The notes below the pieces were generated by a model. It was given only the letters and a program-made list of their open reading frames with translations. It ran no database searches and had not been told where the DNA came from. This document shows, one piece after another, positions 50,961 to 60,096 of a stretch of 64,000 nucleotides of DNA; within the stretch, counting starts at the first letter, position 1; every line of letters starts with the position of its first letter. Source of the DNA: Clostridium sp. KNHs205 (GTDB lineage Bacteria > Bacillota > Clostridia > Lachnospirales > Lachnospiraceae); the NCBI RefSeq assembly GCF_000702945.1, contig NZ_JNLE01000003.1, positions 2,775,501-2,839,500 of the forward strand, given 5' to 3'. Made by a program: the position numbers and the translations under genes.

Positions 50961-52577
50961 ATGTTAAAAAGAATGAGAGTTTTGGTTGTAATCTGTCTTA
51001 TGTTTTCCATTATCCTGACAGGTTGCAAGGGCAGCAGCAATACGCCGGATAATAACAACGGAACAAAAGAAACAAATGCAGAGCAGAATGAACCCACAGG
51101 CACAAAAGAGCCAGAAAAAGAAGCAGAGCCGGTAACCCTAAAATGGGTATTCTTAAGTCCTGGCGAGCAGAAAGATGCCCAGGAGGTTTGGAATAAATTC
51201 AACGAAGAACTTCAGAAATATCTGCCCGGTACTACCGTTAAGTTTGAGGGTATCACCTCAGCAGATTATGCTGAGAAATGGAAATTGATCAGTGCCTCCC
51301 AGGAGAATGTTGATATCGTATGGCATGGCTGGATGGTTCCTTATGTAACGGAAGTAAGAAAAGGTTCCTATATGGAGCTTGACAAACTGATTGAAGAGTA
51401 TGCACCTGACCTGCTAAAGGAAATTCCTGAGAACATCCTGGATAAATCAAGAGTGGATGGAAAGCTATACAGCATACCAAACATGCAGCAGATGGTTTCT
51501 TATGTATCCACTTTACAGTTTCCTATAAAAATTTATGAGAAATACAAAGATCAGATCAACGTGGAACAATTAGCAGAATTATTTGGTTCCCATCAGAAGA
51601 TGGACCAGGAACTATGGGATGAACTTGAGAAATATATCGTGATGATTAAAGACGGCGGTGATTTACAAAAAGGTGTCTTCGGCTTTGCAGATCACGTGGA
51701 AAAAGGCTATGAGTGGATCTTAAACCCTTATAAAATTGATATTTACAGCGATGATTACACACCTGTTAATCTTTACAGAACACCTGAATATGAGACTTTT
51801 GTGAAGGAATATTCCGATTGGTACCAGAAAGGTTATATCAGAAAGGATATCTTAACAGCTGATAATGTATCCCAGGAAATTTATGAAGTACGCGGCGGCG
51901 GTAACTACCTGGTAGGCCAGGGGTATTATCCTACAGAATCTGAAATTGCAACAAGTGAAGCCGCAGGTTCTACCGCTTATGTAAAGATTCCCTTTGATAA
52001 TTCACACTATATCCCTTATGCAGCTGCAGCTACCAACATGGCTATTTCCTCTAATTCCAAGAATCCGGAAAGAGCTATGCAGTTAATCGAGTTAATGAAC
52101 ACAGAAAAAGGGAAAGACCTCTATAATTTAATGGTATATGGTATCGAAGGAAAGCACTACAACAAGATTAACGACAAAGAAATCCAGCCCATCGGTTATA
52201 CCTCACAGCCTACCGCTGACAGCCCTTACGGTCAGTATAACTGGGCTATCGGTAACATCTTTAACGGTTATGAGATCTACATGGAGAACAAACCTCTTAC
52301 CTTACAGAGCGATTTCATCAGTCAGGTAAATGCTGATGCAGCTCCATCAAAGCTGAAAGGCTTTACACTGGATACCGATCCAATTAAAACAGAACTTGCA
52401 CAGGTAAATGCAGTAATTGGTGAATATAAGACTACCTTAAACTCCGGTGCAGCACCAGATGCAGATGCTTTATACAAAGATTTTGTTAATAAGCTGATTA
52501 AAGCTGGAGATGATGTGGTTACAAAAGAGATTCAGCGTCAGATTGATGAATGGAGAGCCTCTAAAGAAAATCAATAG
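50961..52577 (+). CDS. Solute-binding lipoprotein of the third importer
   Basis: A 538-residue lipoprotein with strong ribosome site AAAAGGAGGG; ATG 50961 is used, since a frame opening at 50838 lies inside the permease gene. The lipobox is LTGC (Cys22), followed by an Asn/Glu/Lys-rich tether. The DUF3502-like C-terminal region (after about 400) is common in this LplA group: NGYEIYMENKPLTLQSDF and INADAAPSKLKGF-like text. It delivers an oligosaccharide to the two upstream permeases. The ligand is probably the substrate of the enzymes encoded next. Confidence 0.88.
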   Translation: MLKRMRVLVVICLMFSIILTGCKGSSNTPDNNNGTKETNAEQNEPTGTKEPEKEAEPVTLKWVFLSPGEQKDAQEVWNKFNEELQKYLPGTTVKFEGITSADYAEKWKLISASQENVDIVWHGWMVPYVTEVRKGSYMELDKLIEEYAPDLLKEIPENILDKSRVDGKLYSIPNMQQMVSYVSTLQFPIKIYEKYKDQINVEQLAELFGSHQKMDQELWDELEKYIVMIKDGGDLQKGVFGFADHVEKGYEWILNPYKIDIYSDDYTPVNLYRTPEYETFVKEYSDWYQKGYIRKDILTADNVSQEIYEVRGGGNYLVGQGYYPTESEIATSEAAGSTAYVKIPFDNSHYIPYAAAATNMAISSNSKNPERAMQLIELMNTEKGKDLYNLMVYGIEGKHYNKINDKEIQPIGYTSQPTADSPYGQYNWAIGNIFNGYEIYMENKPLTLQSDFISQVNADAAPSKLKGFTLDTDPIKTELAQVNAVIGEYKTTLNSGAAPDADALYKDFVNKLIKAGDDVVTKEIQRQIDEWRASKENQ

Positions 52578-52622
52578 AAAATCTGACAGTTTCAATATTC
52601 AACTGCAAATATATTAAAATAG

Positions 52623-52668
52623 CAACCTTCTTCCGTGTATAGATATTCTAAGACATGGAAGAAGGATT
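52623..52668 (+). other. Hairpin after the binding-protein gene
   Basis: AACCTTCTTCC pairs with GGAAGAAGGATT around a long loop, with no U-run. It probably trims or stabilises the transporter mRNA rather than ending transcription fully. Confidence 0.5.
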
Positions 52669-52749
52669 GTTAATGAGGAGAGTGGTTACTCTGTCCGGTA
52701 AGACAGTATAGATATAATTCACAAGACCGGAGCAGAAGTGGAGGGTATC

Positions 52750-54978
52750 ATGAAAAAAATGCATTTTGATATAACCGTTGCAGGGGGAGGAATTGCAGGA
52801 ATTTGTGCGGCAGTTACTGCAGCCAGGCAAGGACAAAAGGTATTGCTGGTCAATGACCGTCCGGTTCTTGGCGGAAATGCCTCCAGTGAAATTGGGATCA
52901 CCATATCAGGAGCCAGCCATCATGGCTTAAATCCTGCCATCTATGCGAAAGAAGGAGGTTTGGCAGAAGAAATCAGACTTCGGATGTCAAAATACGCAAT
53001 GGGTGGAGGTTATGATAAATACGCCTTACTGGATGCTGTATTATTTGACTTGTGCTATGAAAATACGAATCTTTCTTTACTGCTGAATACTTCTGTGTAT
53101 TCCTGTGAAGTAAAGAATAAGAAAATAACCAGTTTATTAGCAAGACATCATATCAGCAATGAAGTATATGATATCGAAAGCAATATCTACATTGATGCTA
53201 CGGGAAACGGAACCCTTGCTTATGAAGCCGGCTGCAGCTTCCGTATGGGCAGAGAAGGCAAAGAGCAGCATGGTGAATTCTGGGCACCGGACAATGCAGA
53301 CAGATATACAATGGGAAATACCTTTTATTTTGAGACCTATGATTGCGGGCATGAAGTTACCTATGTACCACCCGGCTTTGCTCATAAGGTTGATGCTATG
53401 GATTTTATCAAAGACATACATAATCCAAAGAAATACCGCAGTATCACTGTAAAGGGTGCTCACTGGTCCTTTGAATACGGCGGACAGGTAGATGTGATTT
53501 ACCAGAGCGAAGAGATTGATCTGGAGCTTCGCAAGCTGATTTTTGGAATCTGGGATTATATCAAGAACAGCGGTAAGTATCCGGAAGCGAAAAATTACGT
53601 CTTAAAAAGAATTTATACAAAATCAGGTGCCAGAGAATCCAGAAGGTTTCTGGGGGACTATATTTTAACAGAAAATGATATTGAAAATAAGATCGGCTTC
53701 GAAGATGCAGTTTGCATCGGCGGCTGGCCTATGGATATCCATGCGCCTTTGGGAATCTATGATTCGTTACCTGCTACGAATTTCGTACCGGTAACCGGCA
53801 TCTATAATATTCCTATGAGATCACTCTATACAAAAGATATTGACAATCTGATGTTAGCCGGCAGAGATATCAGTGCAACTCATATTGCTCTTGGCTCCAC
53901 CAGAGTAATGGCTACTTGCGGGGTTATGGGGCAGGCAGTTGCCACTGCTGCAAAATTATGTATAGAGAAAGAACTCTCCCCCAGAGAAGTAACGGCTGAT
54001 TATGGGCGGGAGCTGCAAAAGATACTGGCCGGTGAGGATCAGACCATTATCGGTGTTCCAAATATAAGCCCTGTTATGGCGAATTTTGCTGTAACCGCAA
54101 CCAGTGAAAAAAGCTATGAAAATGTAAATGGTGTTGATTATATGCTACTTGACAGGGATTACGCCATAGCGTGGATGCTGGAGACGGAACAGCTTATAAG
54201 CGTGAGCATTAAAATCAGGAACAGTTCAAAGGAAGCAAAGATCTTAACATATAAAATATTGACAGGTGTTCATAAAGAAACCTTTATACCGGAGGAAGTT
54301 GTAAAAGAAGAGAGAATTATTATACCCGAAAATCATGAAGGCTGGCTGGAAATACCCATTAATTCAAACAGGGGGAAGGATGGCAAGCTCTATCTCAGTT
54401 TTATAAAGAACGAGGCTCTTTCTTTGGGGATAGCAGAGGACGGACCAATAGGTGCCATTACTCTACGAATGTACTCCCAGGATAACACCGAAGAATGCAA
54501 TCATGACAGTGTCCCTTTGAAAGCAGCTACCGGTTATTGCTTTCTGGATCACCGTTATGAAAAGAACAGAAATATATTATTTAAGGATATGGTCCCGGAG
54601 CAAAGGCTTTTTGCACCTGCTATGGCTGTATCGCCTTATACACGGCCTTATGGTGTTCCGAATCTGTGGATTGGAGAAGGAGACTTTCCGCATACCCTTA
54701 CACTGACAGCAAAAGAGCCTGTGAATGCAGATAAACTTGTGCTGACCTTTGACAGCTATCTCGAAAATGACAATACGGATAAGCTGCCGGGCTGTCTGGT
54801 AAGAGATTACGAATTAAAGATTTATTGCAGGAATGGAGTAATAACTAAGAATATAAAGGATAACTGGAAGAGGTATGCAGTTCATGAAATCAATGCTGCA
54901 GGCATTGAGAAAATTGAAATTAAGCTTAACAGCAGCTGGGGAGCTGAAGCAGGTATCTACGGGGTGGATTTAATATAG
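52750..54978 (+). CDS. FAD-dependent oxidoreductase (FAD_oxidored family)
   Basis: A 742-residue cytosolic flavoprotein; ATG 52750 sits behind GGAGGG. The N-terminal dinucleotide fold is clear (FDITVAGGGIAGICAAVTAA, then LVNDRPVLGGNASSEIG), and IYIDATGNGTLAYEAG and NLMLAGRDISATHIALGSTRVMATCGVMGQA are diagnostic of the PF12831 family. About 200 C-terminal residues form a beta-rich extension (LTLTAKEPVNADKLVLTFDSYL). Members are common in carbohydrate clusters of Clostridia and Bacteroidetes, but the reaction is generally not established; oxidation of a sugar or sugar acid is a guess. It follows the importer directly. Confidence 0.85.
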   Translation: MKKMHFDITVAGGGIAGICAAVTAARQGQKVLLVNDRPVLGGNASSEIGITISGASHHGLNPAIYAKEGGLAEEIRLRMSKYAMGGGYDKYALLDAVLFDLCYENTNLSLLLNTSVYSCEVKNKKITSLLARHHISNEVYDIESNIYIDATGNGTLAYEAGCSFRMGREGKEQHGEFWAPDNADRYTMGNTFYFETYDCGHEVTYVPPGFAHKVDAMDFIKDIHNPKKYRSITVKGAHWSFEYGGQVDVIYQSEEIDLELRKLIFGIWDYIKNSGKYPEAKNYVLKRIYTKSGARESRRFLGDYILTENDIENKIGFEDAVCIGGWPMDIHAPLGIYDSLPATNFVPVTGIYNIPMRSLYTKDIDNLMLAGRDISATHIALGSTRVMATCGVMGQAVATAAKLCIEKELSPREVTADYGRELQKILAGEDQTIIGVPNISPVMANFAVTATSEKSYENVNGVDYMLLDRDYAIAWMLETEQLISVSIKIRNSSKEAKILTYKILTGVHKETFIPEEVVKEERIIIPENHEGWLEIPINSNRGKDGKLYLSFIKNEALSLGIAEDGPIGAITLRMYSQDNTEECNHDSVPLKAATGYCFLDHRYEKNRNILFKDMVPEQRLFAPAMAVSPYTRPYGVPNLWIGEGDFPHTLTLTAKEPVNADKLVLTFDSYLENDNTDKLPGCLVRDYELKIYCRNGVITKNIKDNWKRYAVHEINAAGIEKIEIKLNSSWGAEAGIYGVDLI

Positions 54979-54984
54979 AAGTCG

Positions 54985-55090
54985 TCAATCGGCGTAGGAA
55001 CCGCTACGCTTCATTCCTCCGCCTTGCCTCAGCGCAAATATCAGGCGCTGATATTAAGCGAAATTTTCGCAAGGCAGTACTAGCTGCAGT
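54985..55090. repeat. GC-rich, nested-palindrome intergenic element
   Basis: GCGTAG/CTACGC (about 54992-55010), GCCTTGC (55021-55027) with GCAAGGC (55069-55075), CAGCGC/GCGCTG (55030-55050), AATATCAG/CTGATATT (55037-55055) and GCGAAATTTTCGC (55058-55070) follow one another. The GC content is above that of other intergenic DNA here. It looks like a dispersed palindromic repeat or a structured RNA. Confidence 0.6.
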
Positions 55091-55115
55091 AATCAGAATA
55101 TGAGGTGAAATGAAT

Positions 55116-57098
55116 ATGAAATACAGGCAAGTGCATCTGGACTTTCACACCAGTGAAAAGATAGAAGGAATCGGAGAAAAGTTCAGCAAAGCTCAGTTTC
55201 AGAAAGCCTTGCAAAAAGGCTGTGTCAACTCTATAACACTGTTTTCGAAATGCCATCACGGCTGGGCATATCACCCTTCAAAGGCCAACGAAATGCATCC
55301 AAATCTTCACTTTGACCTTTTGAGAGAACAAATAGAAGCGGCACATGAGTTAGGGGTAAAGACACCAGTATACCTGTCCGCTGGCTTTGATGAAAAAATT
55401 GCCCGCAGGCATCCTGAGTGGATAGTCAGAATGAAAGACGATTCCATGTTGTGGACCAAAAGCTTTCTGGAGCCGGGTTATCATAAATTATGCATCAATA
55501 CGCCATATCTGGATTATTTGCTGGAACAGATAAAAGAGGTATGTGAGAATTACGAAGCCGATGGCATCTTCTTAGATATTATAGGAGTCCAGCCCTGCTA
55601 CTGCAAGCATTGCAGAGAGACTATGGAACAGGAGGGGATGGACCCCTTTAAGGAAGAAGCTGTTATGGCTTTGGCAGAAAGAGTCTATGCCAATTATGCA
55701 AAAAGGGTAAGAGAGACCATTGACAGTGTGAAACCGGGGCTGCCGGTGTTTCACAACGGAGGACATATAAGACGGGGCAGAAGGGATCTGGCTTATAAGA
55801 ACAGTCATCTGGAACTGGAAAGCCTGCCTACCGGCGGCTGGGGATATGATCATTTTCCGCTGTCCGCAGCTTATGCCAGGATTCTCGGTATGGAGTATCT
55901 GGGCATGACAGGGAAATTCCATCAGTCCTGGGGAGAGTTCGGGGGCTTTAAGCATCCCAATGCCCTCCGTTATGAAGCTTCTCTGTCTGTTGCTAACGGG
56001 GCAGGAGTCTCTATCGGGGACCAGCTGCATCCGTCGGGAGAGATGGATATGGCAACTTATTCTTTAATCGGTAAAGCCTATGAGGAATTAAGCCTTAAGG
56101 AGCCTTGGCTTTCGGAGGCAGAAAATATTGCGGATATTGGAGTGCTGTCTGCTGAGGCGGTTTTAGAAAAAAGCAGCGGTTTAAATGAGAAAATTACCTT
56201 AGCAGAAGCCGCTAAACTGGCAGATATCGGAGCTGCCAGAATTCTTCTGGAGGGACATTATCTGTTCAATGTTATTGATGAAGAAGAGGATTTCAGCAGA
56301 TATTCTTTAATAGTATTACCAGATATCATTTTACTGGATAAGGAACTGAAGAATAAGCTGGAGCAATATGTAGAACAGGGTGGTAAACTTCTGTCCACCG
56401 GCAGCTCAGGATTAGATAGTGACAAGACCGGTTTTCAATTGGACTTTGGTATTCGTTATCTGGGTGAAAATAAATTCCGCCCGGACTATTTCCGCCCTGT
56501 ATTCACAATATCGGATCTTGATAATGCAGCCTTTGTTATGTATTCCCAGGGGTATGCTATTGAAAATGTTTCGGGAGAAGAACTTGGCAGCAGGGAGAAT
56601 CCCTATTTTAACAGAACAGCCGCTGGGTTTTGTTCTCACCTTCATTCTCCAAGCAGGAATGAAAAGGCCGGACCCGGAATGGTAAGCGGAAAGGATGGCA
56701 TCTATATTTCCTGGGAGGTATTCAGGGATTATGCGACTACAGGAAGTCTTATTTTAAAACGGATGGTTCAATACGCTCTTGACCAGCTGCTCAAAGACAA
56801 GGCAACTGTCAGAACTTCTCTCCCTGCACAAGGAATCGTTACCCTGGCAAAGCAAGAGAATCGTTATATAGTTCATCTGCTGTATGGAGTTCCGGTTAAA
56901 CGCGGAAAGAACACAGAGGTAATAGAAGATATACAGCCTCTTTATGAGCTTGAGGTACAGTTAAACAGCAGGGAAAAGATTAAGAGGATATATCTTGCTC
57001 CCGGAGAGTTTGAGCTGGATTATACACAGGAGAAGGGAAACGTAGGATTTAAGGTACCAAAGCTTGAGCTGCATCAGATGATTGTGGCTGAGTATTAA
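55116..57098 (+). CDS. GHL6-type putative glycoside hydrolase with beta-galactosidase trimerisation-like domain
   Basis: A 660-residue cytosolic protein. Start ATG 55116 is 8 bases after GAGGTG; ATG 55110 is too close. The N-terminal barrel (MKYRQVHLDFHTSEKIEGIG, VNSITLFSKCHHGWAYHP, GVKTPVYLSAGFDE, ADGIFLDIIG) matches the hypothetical glycosyl hydrolase 6 (GHL6) family. A CxxC-like CYCKHC follows the fourth strand. Residues about 355-480 resemble the Rossmann-like middle domain of GH42 enzymes (SRYSLIVLPDIILLDKELKNKLEQY). Catalytic residues are not established for the family. The substrate is presumably a fragment imported by the upstream transporter. Confidence 0.72.
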   Translation: MKYRQVHLDFHTSEKIEGIGEKFSKAQFQKALQKGCVNSITLFSKCHHGWAYHPSKANEMHPNLHFDLLREQIEAAHELGVKTPVYLSAGFDEKIARRHPEWIVRMKDDSMLWTKSFLEPGYHKLCINTPYLDYLLEQIKEVCENYEADGIFLDIIGVQPCYCKHCRETMEQEGMDPFKEEAVMALAERVYANYAKRVRETIDSVKPGLPVFHNGGHIRRGRRDLAYKNSHLELESLPTGGWGYDHFPLSAAYARILGMEYLGMTGKFHQSWGEFGGFKHPNALRYEASLSVANGAGVSIGDQLHPSGEMDMATYSLIGKAYEELSLKEPWLSEAENIADIGVLSAEAVLEKSSGLNEKITLAEAAKLADIGAARILLEGHYLFNVIDEEEDFSRYSLIVLPDIILLDKELKNKLEQYVEQGGKLLSTGSSGLDSDKTGFQLDFGIRYLGENKFRPDYFRPVFTISDLDNAAFVMYSQGYAIENVSGEELGSRENPYFNRTAAGFCSHLHSPSRNEKAGPGMVSGKDGIYISWEVFRDYATTGSLILKRMVQYALDQLLKDKATVRTSLPAQGIVTLAKQENRYIVHLLYGVPVKRGKNTEVIEDIQPLYELEVQLNSREKIKRIYLAPGEFELDYTQEKGNVGFKVPKLELHQMIVAEY

Positions 57099-57147
57099 GA
57101 TAACTGGTCTAAATTGCTTAAGAATACCTGTAAGGAAGGACTTATAA

Positions 57148-59301
57148 ATGAATTACACCGTCTTTGTGAATAATGAAAATATAGAAATCAAAACAACACA
57201 TATATTTCCCACACCCTATAACGAAGTACAGGTTAGCGAATATACACAATTTACAATGAAGGAACCTGTAGATTTACGGATTCAATCTGAAACGCCTCTC
57301 CAAAGCGTTATCATAAGGCCCCTTAGCCTGGGCTTGGATTATAGTTTCAACGAGCATGAGATTTTTCTTCATCTGGAAGAACCTAAAAAGTTCTCTGTTG
57401 AGATAAACGGAAGCTTTCATAACAACCTCATTGTCTTTGCGGAAGCCATAAAGTATGAAGACTTTAACAAATATGCGGATAATGTTATTTATTACGAGCC
57501 GGGAATCCATACAGTGGATGTCTTGAAATTTGAAAAGGACAATACCATTATTTATCTGGAGGAAGGAGCCTTCCTAAACGGCAAGATGGAATTTAACCAG
57601 TGCAGCCACCTTACAATCTGCGGTTACGGTACTATCAGTATGGAAAAATATCCACTTGAAATGAGAAATGTCTATCAGCGCTGCATCGATGTCCTCCATT
57701 GCAAAGCAGTAAGCATCAGGGATATCACCATCACCGACAGCAATGACTGGAGTCTTAGGATTTTTGGCTGTGATAATGTAACCATTGATAATGTTAAGAT
57801 TTTTGGCTGCCGTGGTAATTCTGACGGAATAGATATCTGTGGTTCCAGAAATGTATTGGTGCAGAATATTTTTACCAGGGTATGGGATGACTCCTTTGTA
57901 GTAAAGGCTTTTAATACAGGTGATGTGGATAATGTAACGTTTAAGGACTCTGTTCTCTGGAATGACTTTGCAAGACCTCTGGAGGTAGGCGTAGAACTCC
58001 GGGCTGAAAAAATTCATAACGTCCGTTTTGAGAACATTGATATTATTCATTCTCCTACGGGATATCCCTTAATGGGAATTCATCATGGAGACAGAGCGGA
58101 GGTTTCTGATATCTGCTTTGAAAACATTAGAATAGAGAATGCACCGGGGGCACAGCTTTTCGATATCCGTATCAGGGATTCGGTTTGGAACAGAGACAAG
58201 GAAAAGGGAAGTATCAAAGATATTACATTTAAAGATATTTACTACATAGGAAATCCCGGCATCGACTGGCTCCTATCCAAGTCCAGATTGCAGGGCTTTA
58301 ACGAGGAGACCCGTATCAGCAATATCACCTTTGATAATATCAATATTCTTGGAAAAGTTGCCACCAATGAAAAGGAATGCGGGCTGTTAACTATGGAGTA
58401 CGTGGATAATGTAATTTTTAAATACCCGGAAGACACTCCTAAAATACAGGCCATTGATTCTAAACTTACGATTACGGAAAATTTTCACTTAACAGGTAAG
58501 GGCTGTTATCAGGGAAAATTAAAGGTAGAGCTTAAGAATACAGGAGAGAAACCACAAAAAAACAGCTTCTGGCTGCAGATATCTCCTGCCCATACCGGAG
58601 AATATAACAGAGAACCTCAGGCCTTTGTATTGGAGGCCGGAGAGAATATAAGCTATGAGTATCAGGTAGAACTTCCGCCGGGTAAATATGTTCTTGCAGT
58701 ACAGGCAGAAGATGTGGATGTAAGCTTTGACTGGCAGTTCCTTAATCTTGACTGGATGCTTTCTGAAACAGAGAAAGTGGAGGAAACCCCTGAGCTTGAG
58801 TTTATAAATTATTACAATATCAGAACCAGGGGGCTGAAGGCTTCTACCTTTAAGGGGAAACTGTTACTGCAATCAGATATCTTAAAAGATAGTGACAACA
58901 GTCTTGTAATATATACAGCTCTCCCGGTTCCCAAAAGGGAAGAAGAGGTATTATTCTCCGTAGAAGAAACGGATTTTGGAGTGGTTCCCGCAGTACTGAA
59001 CGGCAAGCAGGGATTAGAGCTTGCGCCCCAGCTGCGTTGTCCCCTTGAAATTACGCTGGTATTTAAAAATGAACCAAAGGTAAAGGAAATAAAAAGAATC
59101 CAGATACCAGGAGGGGGAGATGGCTTTGCATCCATTTCTTTTGAAGAGCTTGGGCTGGAAGCAGGTACAAACAACTTCTGGCTGGAAATCGAAGCACAGA
59201 CCACCCAGGTAGAGAAGTATAGATATCCCTATACCTTATTTCATTCCGTAACACCTCTTACAAGTGCCCATATGTTTGCGAATGTTGTAGTAAAATATTA
59301 A
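57148..59301 (+). CDS. GH28-like right-handed beta-helix hydrolase, cytosolic
   Basis: A 717-residue protein without a signal peptide, ribosome site GGAAGGA. Residues about 105-430 are parallel beta-helix coils: TIYLEEGAFLNGK, LTICGYGTISM, VSIRDITITDSNDWSLRIFG, then RGNSDGIDICGS and RVWDDSFVVKA. The NxDG...DD arrangement is that of GH28 polygalacturonases and relatives. A C-terminal half of Ig-like beta-sandwiches follows (about 455-717). It probably removes uronic or related residues from oligosaccharides in the cytosol, but GH28-like families also cover other linkages. Confidence 0.75.
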   Translation: MNYTVFVNNENIEIKTTHIFPTPYNEVQVSEYTQFTMKEPVDLRIQSETPLQSVIIRPLSLGLDYSFNEHEIFLHLEEPKKFSVEINGSFHNNLIVFAEAIKYEDFNKYADNVIYYEPGIHTVDVLKFEKDNTIIYLEEGAFLNGKMEFNQCSHLTICGYGTISMEKYPLEMRNVYQRCIDVLHCKAVSIRDITITDSNDWSLRIFGCDNVTIDNVKIFGCRGNSDGIDICGSRNVLVQNIFTRVWDDSFVVKAFNTGDVDNVTFKDSVLWNDFARPLEVGVELRAEKIHNVRFENIDIIHSPTGYPLMGIHHGDRAEVSDICFENIRIENAPGAQLFDIRIRDSVWNRDKEKGSIKDITFKDIYYIGNPGIDWLLSKSRLQGFNEETRISNITFDNINILGKVATNEKECGLLTMEYVDNVIFKYPEDTPKIQAIDSKLTITENFHLTGKGCYQGKLKVELKNTGEKPQKNSFWLQISPAHTGEYNREPQAFVLEAGENISYEYQVELPPGKYVLAVQAEDVDVSFDWQFLNLDWMLSETEKVEETPELEFINYYNIRTRGLKASTFKGKLLLQSDILKDSDNSLVIYTALPVPKREEEVLFSVEETDFGVVPAVLNGKQGLELAPQLRCPLEITLVFKNEPKVKEIKRIQIPGGGDGFASISFEELGLEAGTNNFWLEIEAQTTQVEKYRYPYTLFHSVTPLTSAHMFANVVVKY

Positions 59302-59427
59302 TAATTAATGATATTGATGAGGATTCAGCAGCTAAAAGTTAAGTCACTATATTACTTAAGTAAAAAATAAAAGAATTAGAAAGTACGTACGGTTATAAGA
59401 GCTGGAGCACACAGAAAGGAGTTTTAT

Positions 59428-60096
59428 ATGAAAACAATATTATTCCAGGGAGATTCCATTACAGATGCAAATAGAGACAGAGAAGGAAAAGATAAGAACA
59501 GGATTCTGGGAGACGGTTATGTTAATTTCCTGGGAGCCAGCTTAATGTGCGACTATCCGGGAATTCAGATTAAGAATACTGCCATTGCAGGTAACAGAAT
59601 CTCTGATCTTTACGGCAGATGGATAGAGGATACTCTAAACATTGATTTTGATATGATAAGCATCTTATGCGGAGTAAATGATATCGGATATTCCTTAAGA
59701 CTGAATATGGGAGCAGATGCAGAGAAATTTGAATTTGTCTTCGACAGGATGCTGCAGGAAGTAAAACAGGCAAAGCCACAGGCAAAGATTGTTCTTTGTG
59801 AACCTTTCCTATTAAAACTCGATATAAATGAAGCAGGGAATGCAGCAGATATCGTTGAAAACTGGGAGATATGGAATAAGCATATGCTGGAGAGAAGAGC
59901 AATCGTAAAAGCTTTGTCAGAGAAATACAAGACTATCTTTGTGCCCTTTGGCAGTATGTTCGAGGAAGCACTTAAGAAAGCACCGGCGATACACTGGTCA
60001 CCGGACGGAATCCATCTAACCATGGCCGGTAATGAATTAATGGCCAGAGAATGGTTAAGATGTGTTGAAGGAGAATTGAATGTATCAATTTCATAA
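59428..60096 (+). CDS. SGNH/GDSL hydrolase (esterase candidate)
   Basis: A 222-residue cytosolic enzyme with AAAGGAG ribosome site. Block I is LFQGDSIT (nucleophile Ser10), block III SILCGVNDIG and block V HWSPDGIHLTMAG with the Asp-His pair; all catalytic elements are present. SGNH proteins in glycan clusters often remove acetyl esters from sugars; that role is inferred from position. Its end overlaps the phosphorylase start by 17 bp, so the two are co-translated. Confidence 0.88.
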   Translation: MKTILFQGDSITDANRDREGKDKNRILGDGYVNFLGASLMCDYPGIQIKNTAIAGNRISDLYGRWIEDTLNIDFDMISILCGVNDIGYSLRLNMGADAEKFEFVFDRMLQEVKQAKPQAKIVLCEPFLLKLDINEAGNAADIVENWEIWNKHMLERRAIVKALSEKYKTIFVPFGSMFEEALKKAPAIHWSPDGIHLTMAGNELMAREWLRCVEGELNVSIS

